Positions 7,413-18,472 of a stretch of DNA of 64,000 nt are shown piece by piece; positions within the stretch are counted from its first letter, which is position 1, and the number at the start of each line of letters is the position of its first letter. The translations under genes and the position numbers were made by a program. Origin of the DNA: Homoserinibacter sp. YIM 151385 (GTDB lineage Bacteria > Actinomycetota > Actinomycetes > Actinomycetales > Microbacteriaceae); contig NZ_CP115175.1 of the NCBI RefSeq assembly GCF_027912415.1, forward strand, positions 1,674,001 through 1,738,000, read 5' to 3'. The notes below the pieces were generated by a model. That model searched no databases. It worked only from the letters and a program-made list of their open reading frames with translations, and had not been told where the DNA came from.

Positions 7413-10400
7413 TCACCAGTTGCACGCGCCCCCCAGCCCTCGCTGCTCTATGATCCTTGCTCCCGCTGACATACCCCAGTCGGGGAGGTCCGGACGTCTC
7501 ATTTCCAGATCGTAGTAGGGATCGTTTGTGTACACGAGACCAGAATGCCCGGCAACATGGCAATCATATTGTTGCTTCACCGACGGTACGTCTAGCAGAT
7601 GGCCGTGCGCCTCGACCAACTGCTTCCACCCGAGTTCACCGAGTGAACCATTGGCCAGCTCGAACGTGAACGCGGGTGTGAATTTCACTCTGAGTTTCGG
7701 TCGCCCGCCCTGACCTTCCTCCACGATCACCTCGGAGTACTCGAATCTCTCACCGGCTGGGTAACGCACACGCTTTCGCGCAATGTGTACTCGGGCTCGT
7801 AGCGCAGCAGACGCCCGGCGGGACTGCTCGTGAAAACGCTCGATGACAGCGATCGATCGACTGATACCGCGATTGCCGCCCGGGCCGCCGCTACAGAAGT
7901 TTCTGACGCACATGCGTTCACCTGACAGATCGAAGCCGTTAATTGGATCCGCGGGGTAGTCGTAATCGTTCGACACGCCGCCTTCGATCGGGTCAATCCC
8001 GAGGAATCGGCCCAAGGCCGGCACATATACTCGGGCACCCATCTGAATGACGTGGATGTTCCCCTGTCGCTCTGTGAGCTTCCGGTGCGAGCCGACCCAC
8101 CCGTAGCCAGCATCTGAGCCGCCGATCGTATCGGGGCCGGAGTCGTCCGAGGTATTAGTGCCGATTAGCCCAGTGAGGGGATCGATCGGCTGCCCGAATG
8201 GGTCGTACGATGACCGCGCCCCGGTTCGCGCTCCGTTCGAGTCCGCCGTCACGATCAGGTCACCGTGGAGATTTGGGTACGACCAAGTCGCGTTTCCACC
8301 CGCCGGCAGAGTCATCATTGCTCCGCCTGGCAAGGAAATCGACCGCTCGATCACGTGACCCGCCCCGTTCAATGTTGCCCATGCCCCGTCACCCGAGCCG
8401 GTGAATGCGAAACGGAGCACCTCTGGCGCCTCGCCAGGCACGCTGAGAGTACGTTGGATGATCCGATCGGACGCGTCCCGCAGGTACTCGACGACGGTTC
8501 CGTCGTCGAGTTCAGAACGTATATGCCGGTTAGCTGCGTCGTAAGAGAGCTGATGGTCGGAAAGTCGAGTCGTGTTCCCATGCGCGTCGTACGTCAGCGA
8601 GGGCATCGGGCCTTCCATAGTCAGGTTTACGCTTCCGACCGGCGCGGTGTCCGGGTGCGCACCTGCAACTTGAGTTGCGGTAAGCCGGTCCGCCCAGTCG
8701 TGACAATACGTGACCGTCGTCGGAATTCCGCCATCGAGGGTGTCTGAGAAAGACGTGCGGTTGCCGCTCTTGCCGGCGTGCGAATTTTCACCGCAGCTGG
8801 TGTTCATATCGAAGCGATACTCGAGTACGTGTCTTGGGATTTCCGCCTTCGTCAGCCGGCCGGCGGCATCATATGTGTAGTCGGAAATTTCTACGGTTGT
8901 GTCGTCGGTGAGAACGCTCCGAACGATACGGCCAGCCTGCGATCTCTTGACTTGCTCTGCCACGTCGGCGCCGGTGGCGAAGTTCCAGGTGGAGCCGGTC
9001 TGTACGCCGGCAGCGTTTCGAGTGAGGCTGGTGAGAGCGGAGCCATTGCCATACTCGACCGATTCGAGGAGTCCTGTGGGGCCATATGTGGACTGAGCCA
9101 TCTCCACCCCGTCGACAGTCGTGGTGAGCAGGTTCCCGTCCAGGTCATAGGTGAACTCACTGACCGAGTCGGCGCCCGAGGGCGGCTCGACCTTGGTCGA
9201 GAGCACCCGGCCTGTCCTCGATTCGTACTCCGAGCTCGTCCTAGTACCCCAGACATCCACATACGAGACCGACTGGCCGAGCACATCAATCTCTGCCGTC
9301 GTCGTTCCGGTTGGATCGGTCGTTGCAGCCACCAACGGGTTGCCGCCTACTGCATAGTCATTGGTCACTACGCGCTGGGGTTCGCCTCCGAAGGCGGCAT
9401 AGGTTGAACTTGTTGCTCTCCCCCGGGTGTCGTAGGTGACGCACGACCAGTCGCTGTCGCCGGATCGCTTGGTGCCGACGGTGCGGCCCATGACGTCGTA
9501 GACGTACTGCGTCTGGAGCCGGTTGCCGGAGGAGTTGAGCGGTCCCTGCGAGCTCTTCGCCATCCCGTACTGCTTGCCGCTGGCATTCGTGCAGGTATTG
9601 GCGAGCGCGTTCTCGGTGGCGCCGTAGGCCTGGAACTTGGACTCACCGGCGTCCGAGCTCGCACCGACCGCCGCCGGGAGGCGCTTCGTGAGGCGGCGCA
9701 GGAACCCGTCGCCGGGCTGCTCGTACGTGGTCGCGGTCGCGAGTGCGAGGCCGTCGGGGTCGACGATCGACTTGGTCGCCGCGCCGAGCCACGGGTGCTC
9801 GTACTGGACGCTCGCCGTCAGCGAGGTGACCTGGGTGGCGGCGACACCGGCGGGCGCTTCGTCGTGGGTGATGGTCTTGTTCGCGAGACCGTAGTCCGGC
9901 GACAGTGCCGACGCGGGGACGGCCTCCCACGGGGTGCTCGCGCCGGGGCGCTTCCACTGCAGTCGGAGCTTGGCGTTGCCGGTCCGGTCGACGTAGTGGA
10001 GGCGGATCTTCTCCTGCTGCCCGGCCGTCGCGGGGTAGGTGAACGGCACGGTCAGCTGCGCACCTTCGTTGTTCCACCGGTCGAGCACCTCGATGTCGTC
10101 GAGCCACATCGAGACGCCGTCGTCGGCGTTGATGCGGAACTGGTAGTCGCCGGTGTCGGGGAAGGTGATGAGGCCGGTGATGCGGGCGGACCAGTTGTTG
10201 TTGCTGGTCGCGCCGAGCTCGGCCGGCTGAGAGGCGACCCAGTCGTGATCGATCACGCCGCCCTGTTCGTCGTCCTCGAGGCCGAAGGTGTGGATCTTCG
10301 GGACGCCGGCGAGGTAGGGGTTGGCGTGGTACATGACGTGCAGCCCATGAAGCGATTCGTCGTACCGCGTCTCCGAGTGCGCCGGCGTGATCGGGCAGCT

Positions 10401-13400
10401 GGCGAGCGGTGTCCGATCCGCGGCGAAGCAGCTCGCGGGTGCGGGGCCGTAGCTGTGGGTGGGGCGGTCGCTCGAGTCGTAGATCGTGGTGGTCATCAGC
10501 CCCTGCGGGTCGGTGGCCGAGAGCACCTTGTCTTTCGGATCCCACACCTGGGTTGCGGTGAGGCCCATCGCGCTCGTGGTCGTGAGCTGCCGCCACGCAT
10601 CATCGAAGGTGACGGTGGTGGCGTGCGTCCCAGGGGGCATGTCGAGGCCGTCGACGTCGACGTGAGTCGTGTCGGCGGCGGCGTAGGTGTAGATCTTCTT
10701 CGGCCGGTCTGCCGCGGTGGCCCCGTCGGGGGCGGGAAGGGTGACCGAGGTGATCTTGCCCTCCGTGTCGTACTCGAGCTGGGTGGTGACGAGCTCAGGA
10801 GTGGCGGTCGGGTTGACGGCGAGCCAGTCCATCGCGAGCGAGTCGGTGATGGCGTTCAGCCGTCCGAGGCTGTCGCCGTAGGAGAAGCGCGTGATCTCCG
10901 ACCCCGGGTCTTCGATCTCTCCGAGCCGGTAGACCTTGAGGTCGGGGACGTTGTTGCCGGGAAGGTCGACGATCTGCTCGGTGTACTTCAGCTTCGTCTT
11001 CGTGCCGTCCGGGTAGCGGATCTCGCACAGGTACCCGGGGTGCGGCCGCTTGAAGTCACCTGCGGTATCGCACGTGGGAGTCGTGCTGCTGGTCTCGTAG
11101 TGGAAGGTGACCTGCCGGTCGTAGACCGGTGGATTCGCGGTTCCGACCCGGGATGCCGGGTCGCTGATCGAATCCAGGACGGATGTCCCGGGCTTGTAGG
11201 CCGGGATCGGCGTCGACTCCTTCTTCGAGTCCCCCGGCGCGGCGACGGCACTGAGCTTGCCGGCCTTCGTGAACGAGTACACGGTGCCGTCATCCTCGAC
11301 GAGCGTCACCGCACCCTTGCTGTCGAGGGCGAGAGTGCCGTACTCGCCCTTCGGGGTCTTGAAGCTGCGCTTCGTGGCCTCCCCGTTCTTCTTCGTCTTC
11401 TTCTTCGGATAGGTGTGCTTGCCGCCCTTCCGGTCGGTCAGCACGACCGCGGACTCGGTGACCTTCGCCTTCACGTAGGCGCTTGGGCCGCCGACCAGCG
11501 GCGCCGACGCGTCCCATCCGGCGGGGAGGGTCTGCTCGTCCGGGGTGAACCACTGGGACGGCACGACGAAAGACGGGCCGTAGGTGCTGCCGGTCATCTC
11601 GCGGGCCCAAAGCGAGACCTCAGCGCCGTTGCGGTGATCGAAGAACGCAAACCGCATCGGCACCGCGGAGCCGTTGAAGGTGTGGTTGCCGCCCCACTTG
11701 AGTCCGGTGCGGTCGACGTCCCAAGCATCGAAGACGGTCTTCTCGGCCGCCCCAGGCGGTGCGAGGATCATCTTGACGCCGGCGTCTCGCCGGTACCCGA
11801 ACTGCCACTTCCCCGCCGGCGGACGGATCTGCCCGGTCCACCGGATCATGAAGTCATCGTGCGGCACACCCTCCGCGGGCGACTCGTTCTTCGCCCACTT
11901 CGCGTTGATGGCCGACTCGGTGCGCACCAGCACCGGCTCACGACTGCCGAAGATGTACGACGGCTCGGTCTCGCCCTCGTCGATCGCGTTGTAGTACGAC
12001 GCGGTGAGTCCGAACTCGGAATCCGGCGCGGTCAGGGTGTCGTAGTTGAACGACATCCCCATCGGCCCGCCGAGGGTGTTCACCATCGGAGAGCCGAAGC
12101 TGAGGTTGCCGTTGCCGTTCGCGAGGTTCACCGTGATCGGCCCAGCGGTGTCCTGCGGTGACGGACCGGCAGTCCCGACGCGACGGTTGACGGTGAAGGA
12201 GTGCGTCCAGGAGGCGTCGAGCTCGGAGTCCACACCGTCGTCGGTGAGGATCATGTACGAGTACCGTCCACCGTCCTCGAGGACCCCGGTCGGCACCGTG
12301 AACGACGGCGACGGCTTCCACTCGGAGGTGTACACAACGCCGTTGATGCCGTCGTCGCCGGTCACGACACGCAGCCGATACGTGACTGGCGACGACGGTG
12401 TCGACGAGTCCGGGTCGGTGACGGTGCCGGTCGTGATGGTCGGGGTGAGCGAGGTGATGACCGCGTCATCGTCGATGCTCGCCGAGGCTTCGGCGGGAGT
12501 CGGCGCCGGCTGCTGTGTGGTGAAGTTGCGGCCGTCCTGGGACTCGTCGAACTTGTCCGGCCCCAGAGCGTTGAAAAACTTGTCGCGGACGTACGCCTTC
12601 CAGTAGTACTTCTTCCCCGGATCGAGAGGGCCGCTCGGGACCTGCTGCTCGGCCTCCTTCGACCAGTCCGACTCCCACACGGTGTCCGAGTGATCCGACT
12701 TCGTGCTGATCCGATACTTGAACGCAAGACCATCACCGGAGGGATCAGTCGCGGTGATCTTGAACGTCGGCATCAGCGACACCTTCGTCTCTCCGTTCCC
12801 CGGAGACGGGGCGGGAGCTCCCGTGATGTCAGGGAGGTTCTTATAGGCCACACCGAGCTGGAGGTCGAGCTGCTTGTAGCTGTACGCGGAGCCCTCAGCT
12901 CCTCGGATCATCAGGCTCTTCCCGACGACCTCCTTTCGCACCCAGTACTCGATCTGCTCTTGCAGGTTCGGGCCGTTGGCAGTGCCCGACGTGTCGATGC
13001 TCCACAACTGCAGACGCTCGCCCACACAGGAGTATCCGGCGCAGTCGGAGGTGTTGACCGATCCCTGCTGCGAAGTCGTGGTCCCTCCGACATACCCGGC
13101 GCCGAGAGCAACTTCCCATACCTGCTTGCCGAAGAGATTCGAGTACGGGAACTTCACCTGCGAACGCCAGTAGGCGTTCGTGTTCGATTCGCGGGTGTTG
13201 CCGATGAACACGCCGTCCGTCCGGGTGGCGCCGTTCGACTTGAACGCCGCCACGTTGCTGTCGCCGTAGGTCGTCGTCGGGTCCACCGACACCGGGTACA
13301 CACGGGCAGGGTCCGTCAGCCAGTCCAGATCCGGGGCGAGCGAGAACCACCACTTCGATCCCGCCTCGACCACCGTCGCATCGACCGGCGCGCTCGCCGG

Positions 13401-14276
13401 CTCACGCATCCCCTCGACCCCGGAGGAATCCCACATGAGCGGCGCCGGGATCGAGAAACGGATCTCATCGTCGGCATCGAGGAACTCGAAACCGCCGAGC
13501 TCGTTCTCCACGATCTCCAGACCGGGAGCGTCGACCTCGAAGACCCACACCGGCGCCGAGTCCGGGGCGCCGTCGAGGACGAGCGTCTCCTTGACCGCAC
13601 CGGTCTGGACCTCGTAATTGAGGTCGACACCGGAGAACACGTTCGCGTAGGTGACCTCGTTGTCGTCCGCCGTCGCCGGACGCGCCGCAGCGCCGAGCAG
13701 CGAGAAGGACACGTCGTAGTCGCCATCCGTCACCGTGAGCAGATCCGGATTGCTCGAGGAGTTCTCGAACTCCGGCGCCAGCGGGTGCTCATCCGCGACC
13801 AGATCCCCTCCCCCGGCCGAGACGACCTCGTCGGACGCGGCAACCCACTCCCCGTCTGCCAGCTGCACGTTCTTCGGCAGCCGCGACAGCAGGGAGACGT
13901 TCATGCCGTCGCCGGCGTCGTAGACGGTCTCGTACAGCGAACGCGAGATCACATCGGACTCGGCCGGGACGAAGTCCTCGAGCACGTCCGCATCGACACC
14001 TGCACCCTCCGCCGGCGTCGACACCTCCGTGTCGCCCGCCGACAGCGAGGCGTCCCCGGAGAAGTCACCCTGCGGCACGAACTGCGCTTCGCCCTCCACC
14101 ACCGCGTTGGGGATCAGCGGGACCGCGCTGTGCGTGCCCGGATCGGTGAGATCGACCTCGACGGACTCAGCCGCAGCGTGAGGGACCTCGGCCGCCGTCA
14201 ACGTCCCGGCGACAAGTGCGGTCGCGGTCAGAGCGACAAGGCAGACAGTCCGAACCGAATGCGAAAGGAGTGACAC
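7413..14276 (-). CDS. Secreted RHS-repeat polymorphic toxin with PA14 domains
   Basis: 2287 residues from a GTG start that gives a Sec signal peptide (hydrophobic [16 protein letters not shown], cleavage near AAAES). The open frame continues upstream but without a signal. Order: N-terminal beta-rich secretion region (about 35-450), fibronectin-like repeats (about 500-740), a first PA14-like domain (about 755-895, FGLTASYY), a clear second PA14 domain (about 1310-1450, ending LRLQWKRPG), many YD/RHS repeats (for example YDVMGRTVG and YDAAGRL), then the RHS-associated core (YDPFGQP ... GRFLGIDP), ending at residue 2120. Residues 2121-2287 are the variable tip. It ends QYDCH ... [14 protein letters not shown] ... 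CNW, a cysteine/tryptophan pattern like DUF2599 proteins (from memory, not searched). The toxin activity is unknown. GC drops from about 70% to under 60% inside the gene near 9420, so the last 670 codons look imported. Confidence 0.9.
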   Translation of the reverse strand: MSLLSHSVRTVCLVALTATALVAGTLTAAEVPHAAAESVEVDLTDPGTHSAVPLIPNAVVEGEAQFVPQGDFSGDASLSAGDTEVSTPAEGAGVDADVLEDFVPAESDVISRSLYETVYDAGDGMNVSLLSRLPKNVQLADGEWVAASDEVVSAGGGDLVADEHPLAPEFENSSSNPDLLTVTDGDYDVSFSLLGAAARPATADDNEVTYANVFSGVDLNYEVQTGAVKETLVLDGAPDSAPVWVFEVDAPGLEIVENELGGFEFLDADDEIRFSIPAPLMWDSSGVEGMREPASAPVDATVVEAGSKWWFSLAPDLDWLTDPARVYPVSVDPTTTYGDSNVAAFKSNGATRTDGVFIGNTRESNTNAYWRSQVKFPYSNLFGKQVWEVALGAGYVGGTTTSQQGSVNTSDCAGYSCVGERLQLWSIDTSGTANGPNLQEQIEYWVRKEVVGKSLMIRGAEGSAYSYKQLDLQLGVAYKNLPDITGAPAPSPGNGETKVSLMPTFKITATDPSGDGLAFKYRISTKSDHSDTVWESDWSKEAEQQVPSGPLDPGKKYYWKAYVRDKFFNALGPDKFDESQDGRNFTTQQPAPTPAEASASIDDDAVITSLTPTITTGTVTDPDSSTPSSPVTYRLRVVTGDDGINGVVYTSEWKPSPSFTVPTGVLEDGGRYSYMILTDDGVDSELDASWTHSFTVNRRVGTAGPSPQDTAGPITVNLANGNGNLSFGSPMVNTLGGPMGMSFNYDTLTAPDSEFGLTASYYNAIDEGETEPSYIFGSREPVLVRTESAINAKWAKNESPAEGVPHDDFMIRWTGQIRPPAGKWQFGYRRDAGVKMILAPPGAAEKTVFDAWDVDRTGLKWGGNHTFNGSAVPMRFAFFDHRNGAEVSLWAREMTGSTYGPSFVVPSQWFTPDEQTLPAGWDASAPLVGGPSAYVKAKVTESAVVLTDRKGGKHTYPKKKTKKNGEATKRSFKTPKGEYGTLALDSKGAVTLVEDDGTVYSFTKAGKLSAVAAPGDSKKESTPIPAYKPGTSVLDSISDPASRVGTANPPVYDRQVTFHYETSSTTPTCDTAGDFKRPHPGYLCEIRYPDGTKTKLKYTEQIVDLPGNNVPDLKVYRLGEIEDPGSEITRFSYGDSLGRLNAITDSLAMDWLAVNPTATPELVTTQLEYDTEGKITSVTLPAPDGATAADRPKKIYTYAAADTTHVDVDGLDMPPGTHATTVTFDDAWRQLTTTSAMGLTATQVWDPKDKVLSATDPQGLMTTTIYDSSDRPTHSYGPAPASCFAADRTPLASCPITPAHSETRYDESLHGLHVMYHANPYLAGVPKIHTFGLEDDEQGGVIDHDWVASQPAELGATSNNNWSARITGLITFPDTGDYQFRINADDGVSMWLDDIEVLDRWNNEGAQLTVPFTYPATAGQQEKIRLHYVDRTGNAKLRLQWKRPGASTPWEAVPASALSPDYGLANKTITHDEAPAGVAATQVTSLTASVQYEHPWLGAATKSIVDPDGLALATATTYEQPGDGFLRRLTKRLPAAVGASSDAGESKFQAYGATENALANTCTNASGKQYGMAKSSQGPLNSSGNRLQTQYVYDVMGRTVGTKRSGDSDWSCVTYDTRGRATSSTYAAFGGEPQRVVTNDYAVGGNPLVAATTDPTGTTTAEIDVLGQSVSYVDVWGTRTSSEYESRTGRVLSTKVEPPSGADSVSEFTYDLDGNLLTTTVDGVEMAQSTYGPTGLLESVEYGNGSALTSLTRNAAGVQTGSTWNFATGADVAEQVKRSQAGRIVRSVLTDDTTVEISDYTYDAAGRLTKAEIPRHVLEYRFDMNTSCGENSHAGKSGNRTSFSDTLDGGIPTTVTYCHDWADRLTATQVAGAHPDTAPVGSVNLTMEGPMPSLTYDAHGNTTRLSDHQLSYDAANRHIRSELDDGTVVEYLRDASDRIIQRTLSVPGEAPEVLRFAFTGSGDGAWATLNGAGHVIERSISLPGGAMMTLPAGGNATWSYPNLHGDLIVTADSNGARTGARSSYDPFGQPIDPLTGLIGTNTSDDSGPDTIGGSDAGYGWVGSHRKLTERQGNIHVIQMGARVYVPALGRFLGIDPIEGGVSNDYDYPADPINGFDLSGERMCVRNFCSGGPGGNRGISRSIAVIERFHEQSRRASAALRARVHIARKRVRYPAGERFEYSEVIVEEGQGGRPKLRVKFTPAFTFELANGSLGELGWKQLVEAHGHLLDVPSVKQQYDCHVAGHSGLVYTNDPYYDLEMRRPDLPDWGMSAGARIIEQRGLGGACNW
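7917..8765 (-). repeat. RHS core duplicate, copy 1 (lower GC)
   Basis: 849-bp segment within the large RHS gene, colinear with 5855-6703 and about 80% identical at protein level. A 60-bp sample gave 58% GC against 77% at the matching place in the orphan copy. The two copies therefore did not arise by a recent local duplication. Confidence 0.85.
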
Positions 14277-14405
14277 GTGGCCCCCGAGGCCTCGGCGGCG
14301 CGCCGCCTGCCGGCGCAACCGCGACGAAGTCTCACGACCCCGATGCTGAGAATTTACCCAGAAACACGTCGTTCCACCCTCCCCCGTGTGGGGGGCACCG
14401 CACGG

Positions 14406-14438
14406 CGCGCGGGACCCCGGAGGCCGGGATCCCGCGCG
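14406..14438 (-). terminator. Hairpin after the arabinose/sugar transport operon
   Basis: 15-bp stem with one mismatch (CGCGCGGGA...) and a 3-nt loop, just downstream of the permease stop codon on the minus strand. It separates the transport operon from the RHS gene that follows on the same strand. Confidence 0.7.
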
Positions 14439-14445
14439 GGCGCGA

Positions 14446-15669
14446 TCAGCGCGAGCGGGTGCGGCGCTTGTTCCAGACGTCGAAGGCGACCGCGACGAGC
14501 AGCACCATGCCCTTGATGAACTGCTGGTAGTCGGTCCCGACGCCCATGAGCGACATCCCGTTGTTGAGCACGCCCATGATGAGGCCGCCCGTGATGGCGC
14601 CGACGACGGTGCCGACACCGCCCTGCACGGCCGCGCCGCCGATGAAGGCCGCCGCGATCGCATCCAGCTCGAAGAGGTTGCCCGCGCCGGGGCCCGCGGA
14701 GTTCAGGCGGCCCGTGAAGACGAGGCCCGCGAGCGCCGCGAGTGCGCCCATGTTCACGAACAGCCAGAAGTCGATGCGCTTCGACTTGATGCCCGAGAGG
14801 TCGGCCGCGTGCCGGTTGCCGCCCACCGCGTACACGTGGCGGCCGAAGACGCTGCGGTTCGCGAGCACCGTGTACACGACGACGAGGAGCCCCAGCACGA
14901 CGAGCACCACGGGGGTGCCGCGCGATCCGTCGGCGACGCCGAGCAGGTAGGTGAGCACGAGGATGAGGCCCGCGCCGAACGCGACCTTCACCGCGAACCA
15001 GGCCACCGGCTCCGACTCGAGGCCGAGGCGCACCCGCTTCGCACGACCGCGGAGCTGCGCGCCCACGAAGAAGACGAAGGCGAAGGCCCCGAGGCCGACC
15101 GTGATCCACTCGACCGGCGACGAGCTCGGCGGGAACAGCTGCGGGAACAGGTACCCGCCGCCGAGCTGCCGGTACTCGGTCGGGAACGGCGTGATCTGCG
15201 TGTTGCCGAGCACGATCTGGGTGAGCCCGCGGAACACGAGCATGCCCGCGAGCGTGACGATGAAGGCCGGGATGCCGACCACCGCCACCCAGAAGCCCTG
15301 CCACGCGCCCACGGCGAGGCCGATCGCGAGGGAGGCGAGCATCCCCGCCCACCACGGCCAGCCCCAGTCGACCACCATGACGCCCGACATGGCGCCGACG
15401 AAGGCCGCGACCGAGCCGACCGAGAGGTCGATGTGGCCCGCGATGATGATGAGCACCATCCCGATCGCGAGGATCAGGATGTAGCTGTTCTGGACGATGA
15501 TGTTCGCCACGTTGCCGGCCGTGAGCAGGCGCCCGTCGGTCAGCACCTGGAACAGGGCGACGATGACGAGCAGGGCGATGAAGATGCCGATCTGCCGCAG
15601 GCGGCTCGCGAGGAAGCCGGCGGCGCTGCGGATCGTCGAGGGTGCGGCGGTGCGCTCAGCCGAGGACAT
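14446..15669 (-). CDS. mmsB: Sugar ABC transporter permease (MmsB/XylH type)
   Basis: 407-residue inner-membrane permease of the ribose/xylose (BPD_transp_2) family with about ten hydrophobic helices. It carries the family signatures [27 protein letters not shown] and [18 protein letters not shown]. It starts ATG within the end of the ATPase gene (14-nt overlap), so the two are coupled. With the adjacent ATPase and binding protein it forms a ChvE-MmsAB/GguAB-like importer. Lying directly behind araBDA, it most likely brings in L-arabinose and related monosaccharides. Confidence 0.92.
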   Translation of the reverse strand: MSSAERTAAPSTIRSAAGFLASRLRQIGIFIALLVIVALFQVLTDGRLLTAGNVANIIVQNSYILILAIGMVLIIIAGHIDLSVGSVAAFVGAMSGVMVVDWGWPWWAGMLASLAIGLAVGAWQGFWVAVVGIPAFIVTLAGMLVFRGLTQIVLGNTQITPFPTEYRQLGGGYLFPQLFPPSSSPVEWITVGLGAFAFVFFVGAQLRGRAKRVRLGLESEPVAWFAVKVAFGAGLILVLTYLLGVADGSRGTPVVLVVLGLLVVVYTVLANRSVFGRHVYAVGGNRHAADLSGIKSKRIDFWLFVNMGALAALAGLVFTGRLNSAGPGAGNLFELDAIAAAFIGGAAVQGGVGTVVGAITGGLIMGVLNNGMSLMGVGTDYQQFIKGMVLLVAVAFDVWNKRRTRSR

Positions 15670-17200
15670 GGTCGGCCTCCTTCTCCTTGGTCATGTACTG
15701 CATGAGCAGCTCGGGGGTCGCCTCGGCCGCGGGCACCTCGCCCGTGATGCGGCCCTCCGAGAGCGTGTAGATGCGGTCGCAGATGCCGAGCAGCTCGGGC
15801 AGCTCGCTCGAGATGACGAGCACGCCCTTCCCCTCGGCGGCGAGCCGGTTGATGATCGTGTAGATCTCGTACTTCGCGCCCACGTCGATGCCGCGCGTCG
15901 GCTCGTCGAGGATGAGCACCTCGGGGTCCGAGAACAGCCACTTCGAGAGCACGACCTTCTGCTGGTTGCCGCCCGAGAGCTTGCCGACCACGGCATCCAC
16001 CGAGGGCGTCTTGATGCTCATGGACCGGCGGTACTCCTCGGCGACGAGGTGCTCGCGCCCGTCGTCGACGAGGCCTGCCGCCGCGAGCTTGTCGAGCGCC
16101 GCCATCGACACGTTCCGCTTGATGTCGTCGATGAGGTTGAGGCCGTAGCGCTTGCGGTCCTCGGTCGCGTAGGCGATGCCGACGCGGATCGCGTCCGCGA
16201 CGGAGCGGATCTGGACCTCGCGGCCGTGCACGAGGATCCGGCCCGAGATGCGGGTGCCCCAGCTCCGGCCGAAGACGCTCATGGCGAGCTCGGTGCGCCC
16301 GGCGCCCATGAGGCCCGCGATGCCGACGACCTCGCCCGCCCGGACGGCGAGCGACGCGTCGTGGATGACGACCCGCTCGGGGTCGGCGGGGTGGTGGACG
16401 CGCCAGTCCTCGATGCGGAGCACCTCCTCCCCGAGCTTCGCGTTCCGATCCGGGTAGCGGTGCTCGAGGTCGCGGCCGACCATGCCCTTGATGATGCGGT
16501 CCTCCGTGACCTCGCCGCTGTCGAGCTCGAGCGTCTCGATCGTGCGGCCGTCGCGGATGATGGTGACCTCGTCGGCGATCTCGCGGATCTCGTTGAGCTT
16601 GTGGCTGATGATGATCGAGGTGATCCCCTGCTCGCGCAGGTGCCGGATGAGGTCGAGCAGGTGGGCGGAGTCCTCGTCGTTGAGCGCCGCGGTCGGCTCG
16701 TCGAGGATGAGGAGCTTCACCTCCTTCGAGAGCGCCTTCGCGATCTCGACGAGCTGCTGCTTCCCCACCCCGATCTCGCTGACGCGGGTAGCGGGGCTGT
16801 CGCCGAGTCCGACGCGCGCGAGCAGCTTCGAGGCCTCGAGGTTGGTGGCGTCCCAGTCGATGAAGCCGCGCCGCTGCCGCTCGTTGCCGAGGAAGATGTT
16901 CTCGGCCAGCGAGAGGTGCGGGCTGAGCGCCAGCTCCTGGTGGATGATGACGATCCCGGCGCGCTCCGAGTCGCGGATGTCGCGGAACGACTGCTCCTCG
17001 CCCTCGAACACGATCGCGCCGTCATAGCTCCCGTGCGGGTACACGCCCGAGAGCACCTTCATCAGGGTGGACTTGCCGGCGCCGTTCTCGCCGCAGATCG
17101 CGTGGACGTGACCGCGCTCCACCTGGATCGTCACATCCTGCAGGGCCTTCACGCCCGGGAACTCCTTCGTGATGCCGCGCATCTCGAGGATCGTGCTCAT
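15656..17200 (-). CDS. mmsA: Sugar ABC transporter ATP-binding protein (MmsA type)
   Basis: 514-residue double ATPase typical of monosaccharide importers. The first half has Walker [10 protein letters not shown], the unusual signature [14 protein letters not shown] and Walker [12 protein letters not shown]. The second half has a degenerate P-loop ([10 protein letters not shown]) but an intact [15 protein letters not shown] signature and [14 protein letters not shown]. It energises the permease encoded by the overlapping downstream gene. The neighbouring ara genes point to L-arabinose as the main substrate. Confidence 0.94.
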   Translation of the reverse strand: MSTILEMRGITKEFPGVKALQDVTIQVERGHVHAICGENGAGKSTLMKVLSGVYPHGSYDGAIVFEGEEQSFRDIRDSERAGIVIIHQELALSPHLSLAENIFLGNERQRRGFIDWDATNLEASKLLARVGLGDSPATRVSEIGVGKQQLVEIAKALSKEVKLLILDEPTAALNDEDSAHLLDLIRHLREQGITSIIISHKLNEIREIADEVTIIRDGRTIETLELDSGEVTEDRIIKGMVGRDLEHRYPDRNAKLGEEVLRIEDWRVHHPADPERVVIHDASLAVRAGEVVGIAGLMGAGRTELAMSVFGRSWGTRISGRILVHGREVQIRSVADAIRVGIAYATEDRKRYGLNLIDDIKRNVSMAALDKLAAAGLVDDGREHLVAEEYRRSMSIKTPSVDAVVGKLSGGNQQKVVLSKWLFSDPEVLILDEPTRGIDVGAKYEIYTIINRLAAEGKGVLVISSELPELLGICDRIYTLSEGRITGEVPAAEATPELLMQYMTKEKEADHVLG

Positions 17201-17231
17201 CTCGCCTCCTTCGCGTCGTCGCGTGGCTGCG

Positions 17232-17268
17232 CGGGAGGCGGGGCGGCGCGGTGCCGCCCCGCCTCCCG
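17232..17268 (-). terminator. Strong hairpin between binding-protein and ATPase genes
   Basis: Perfect 16-bp GC-rich stem with a 5-nt loop (CGGGAGGCGGGGCGGC and its complement) in the 73-bp gap. Such hairpins commonly stabilise the upstream binding-protein transcript or cause partial termination, giving more binding protein than ATPase. No U-tract is present. Confidence 0.65.
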
Positions 17269-17273
17269 GCGGA

Positions 17274-18386
17274 TCACTTCAGATCGTCCTCGGTGTAGTA
17301 GTCGCTGTCCACGAGGATCTCCTCGTAGTCGTCGACCGTGACGATCGTCGACGCGAGCAGGAACGAGGGCACGACCTTCACGCCGTTGTCGTAGGTCTCC
17401 GTGTCGTTGACCTCCGGCTCGTCGCCCTGAAGCACCGAGTCGACCATCGTGACGGCCTGCTCCGCGAGGAGGCGGGTGTCCTTGAAGATCGTCGAGTACT
17501 GCTCGCCGGCGATGATCGACTTGACGCTGCCGACCTCCGCGTCCTGGCCGGTCACGACCGGCAGGTCGGAGGCGGCGTAGCCGCCCGAGGTGAGGGCCGA
17601 GATGATGCCGATCGAGAGGCCGTCGTAGGGCGAGAGGACGCCGTCGAGCTGCGTGTCGCCGATGACGGTGAGGATGTCCTCCATGCGGGTCTGCGCGGTC
17701 TCGGGCAGCCAGCGCAGGATCGCCGCCTGCTCGAACTCGGTCTGGCCGGACGGGACCTCGATCGTGCCCGCGTCGAGGTACGGCTGGAGGGTGTCGATCG
17801 CGCCGTCCCAGAAGAACTTGGCGTTGTTGTCGTCGGGGCTGCCCGCGAAGAGCTCGACGTTGAAGGGGCCCTCCTCGCCGGTCTCCTCGCCGCTCTCGTC
17901 GAGGATGCCGAGCCCGGTGAGCAGGGACGTCGCCTGCTGCACGCCGACCTCGTAGTTGTCGAAGGTCGTGTAGTAGTCGACGTTCTCGGTGCCGTTGATG
18001 AGACGGTCGTAGGCGATGACCGGGATGTCCTGGTCGGCCGCCTGCTGGAGCACGTCGGTGAGGGTGGTGCCGTCGATCGAGGCGATGATGAGCGCCTCGG
18101 CGCCCGAGGAGATCATGTTCTCGATCTGCGAGACCTGGGTGGGGATGTCGTCGTTCGCGTACTGGAGGTCGACCTTGTAGCCGAGCTCCTCGAGCTGCGT
18201 CTTCACGTTGTCGCCGTCGGCGATCCAGCGCTCCGACTGCTGCGTCGGCATGGCGACGCCGACGGTGCCGCCGGCGGTCTCGCCGTCGTCGCCGCCGCCG
18301 GTGCGGTCTCCCGAGCAGCCGGCGAGCGCGAGCGACGCGATCCCGAGGGCCGCGATCCCGATGAGGGTCTTCTTCGACTTCTTCAC
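17274..18386 (-). CDS. chvE: Sugar-binding lipoprotein of the ABC importer (ChvE type)
   Basis: 370-residue periplasmic-binding-protein-like lipoprotein starting GTG, with AAGGAA upstream. Basic N-terminus, hydrophobic helix and lipobox LAGC at about residues 21-24, then a Peripla_BP_4 sugar-binding fold with [40 protein letters not shown] and [10 protein letters not shown], as in ChvE. It captures the sugar outside the membrane for the downstream ATPase and permease. It lies 86 bp after araA in the same direction, which fits one araBDA-transporter operon. Confidence 0.92.
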   Translation of the reverse strand: MKKSKKTLIGIAALGIASLALAGCSGDRTGGGDDGETAGGTVGVAMPTQQSERWIADGDNVKTQLEELGYKVDLQYANDDIPTQVSQIENMISSGAEALIIASIDGTTLTDVLQQAADQDIPVIAYDRLINGTENVDYYTTFDNYEVGVQQATSLLTGLGILDESGEETGEEGPFNVELFAGSPDDNNAKFFWDGAIDTLQPYLDAGTIEVPSGQTEFEQAAILRWLPETAQTRMEDILTVIGDTQLDGVLSPYDGLSIGIISALTSGGYAASDLPVVTGQDAEVGSVKSIIAGEQYSTIFKDTRLLAEQAVTMVDSVLQGDEPEVNDTETYDNGVKVVPSFLLASTIVTVDDYEEILVDSDYYTEDDLK

Positions 18387-18472
18387 GGTGGTTCCTTCCC
18401 GATCTGGGTGGTGCAGGTGGTGGTGGGTGGATGGGGTGGTGCGAGGGGTGGTGCGGTCCGGTCCGCGGGCCT

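Noticed and set aside
9795-14273. Very long open frames on the plus strand opposite the RHS gene (788 and 690 codons)
   Set aside because: They are antisense to a clearly coding gene, arginine/valine-rich, without domains, and arise from GC-rich third positions.
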